NCBI GenBank assembly: GCA_964474455.1
Contig: CAYYSU010000074.1
Span: 1-5,107 of the forward strand
Length of the DNA: 5,107 nucleotides
Direction: 5' to 3'
From: BM520 sp964474455
Lineage (GTDB): Bacteria > Bacteroidota > Bacteroidia > Bacteroidales > BM520
Shown: positions 5,052 through 5,107 of the stretch, piece after piece
How positions within the stretch are numbered: the stretch's first letter is position 1
Layout: each line of letters starts with the position of its first letter
Program-made: the position numbers and the translations under genes
The notes under the pieces: generated by a model
The model's input: the letters and a program-made list of their open reading frames with translations, nothing else
Databases searched by the model: none
What the model was told of the DNA's origin: nothing

Positions 5052-5107
5052 AGTAGTTTAGCCCCCTAAAAGACTGGAGTTGAATTTTAGATTTAAACAG
5101 TTAAATT

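Overview
The window reads as chromosomal DNA from a member of the Bacteroidota. Four observations support this. The proteins resemble Bacteroidota forms (an L13 beginning MNTLSYKT, and a GldA-type ABC ATPase). Shine-Dalgarno sequences are weak and A-rich. Promoter-like sites fit the phylum's TTTG / TAnnTTTG consensus. The gene order rplM-rpsI-rpsB-tsf is typical of the group. The order or genus cannot be fixed from this sequence alone; Bacteroidia is the best guess.

The left half (1-1717) is on the minus strand: gldA (809-1717), then a 237-nt spacer, then metK (S-adenosylmethionine synthetase), which starts at 571 and runs off the left edge after 190 residues. The spacer is the most interesting part. 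Immediately after a TAnnTTTG box there is a ~50-nt segment (minus strand, 762 to 713) with the architecture and conserved blocks of a SAM-II riboswitch: a GUGG/CCAC P1 stem, GAUUU, UUGCA, UAAA and GCUAAA. A further closed RNA domain with a perfect 8-bp outer helix (598-665) lies between the aptamer and the metK start. The likely logic is feedback: SAM, the product of MetK, controls metK expression.

The right half is on the plus strand: a divergent intergenic region with a textbook Bacteroidota promoter (TTTG-N20-TATTTTTG, 1957-1988), then rplM (L13), rpsI (S9), rpsB (S2) and tsf (EF-Ts), closed by a strong intrinsic terminator (4779-4811). L13/S9 and S2/EF-Ts are two classic translation gene pairs joined here in one array. 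The 120-nt rpsI-rpsB gap contains a long potential stem and may be an S2-type autoregulatory leader. S2 carries a 60-residue Ala/Lys/Glu-rich tail encoded by short DNA repeats.

Beyond the terminator (4812-5107) no convincing gene is present. This tail holds a cluster of small GC-rich hairpins, a perfect 15-bp-arm palindrome (4886-4918) of REP-like type, several more hairpins, and one doubtful 41-codon minus-strand ORF.
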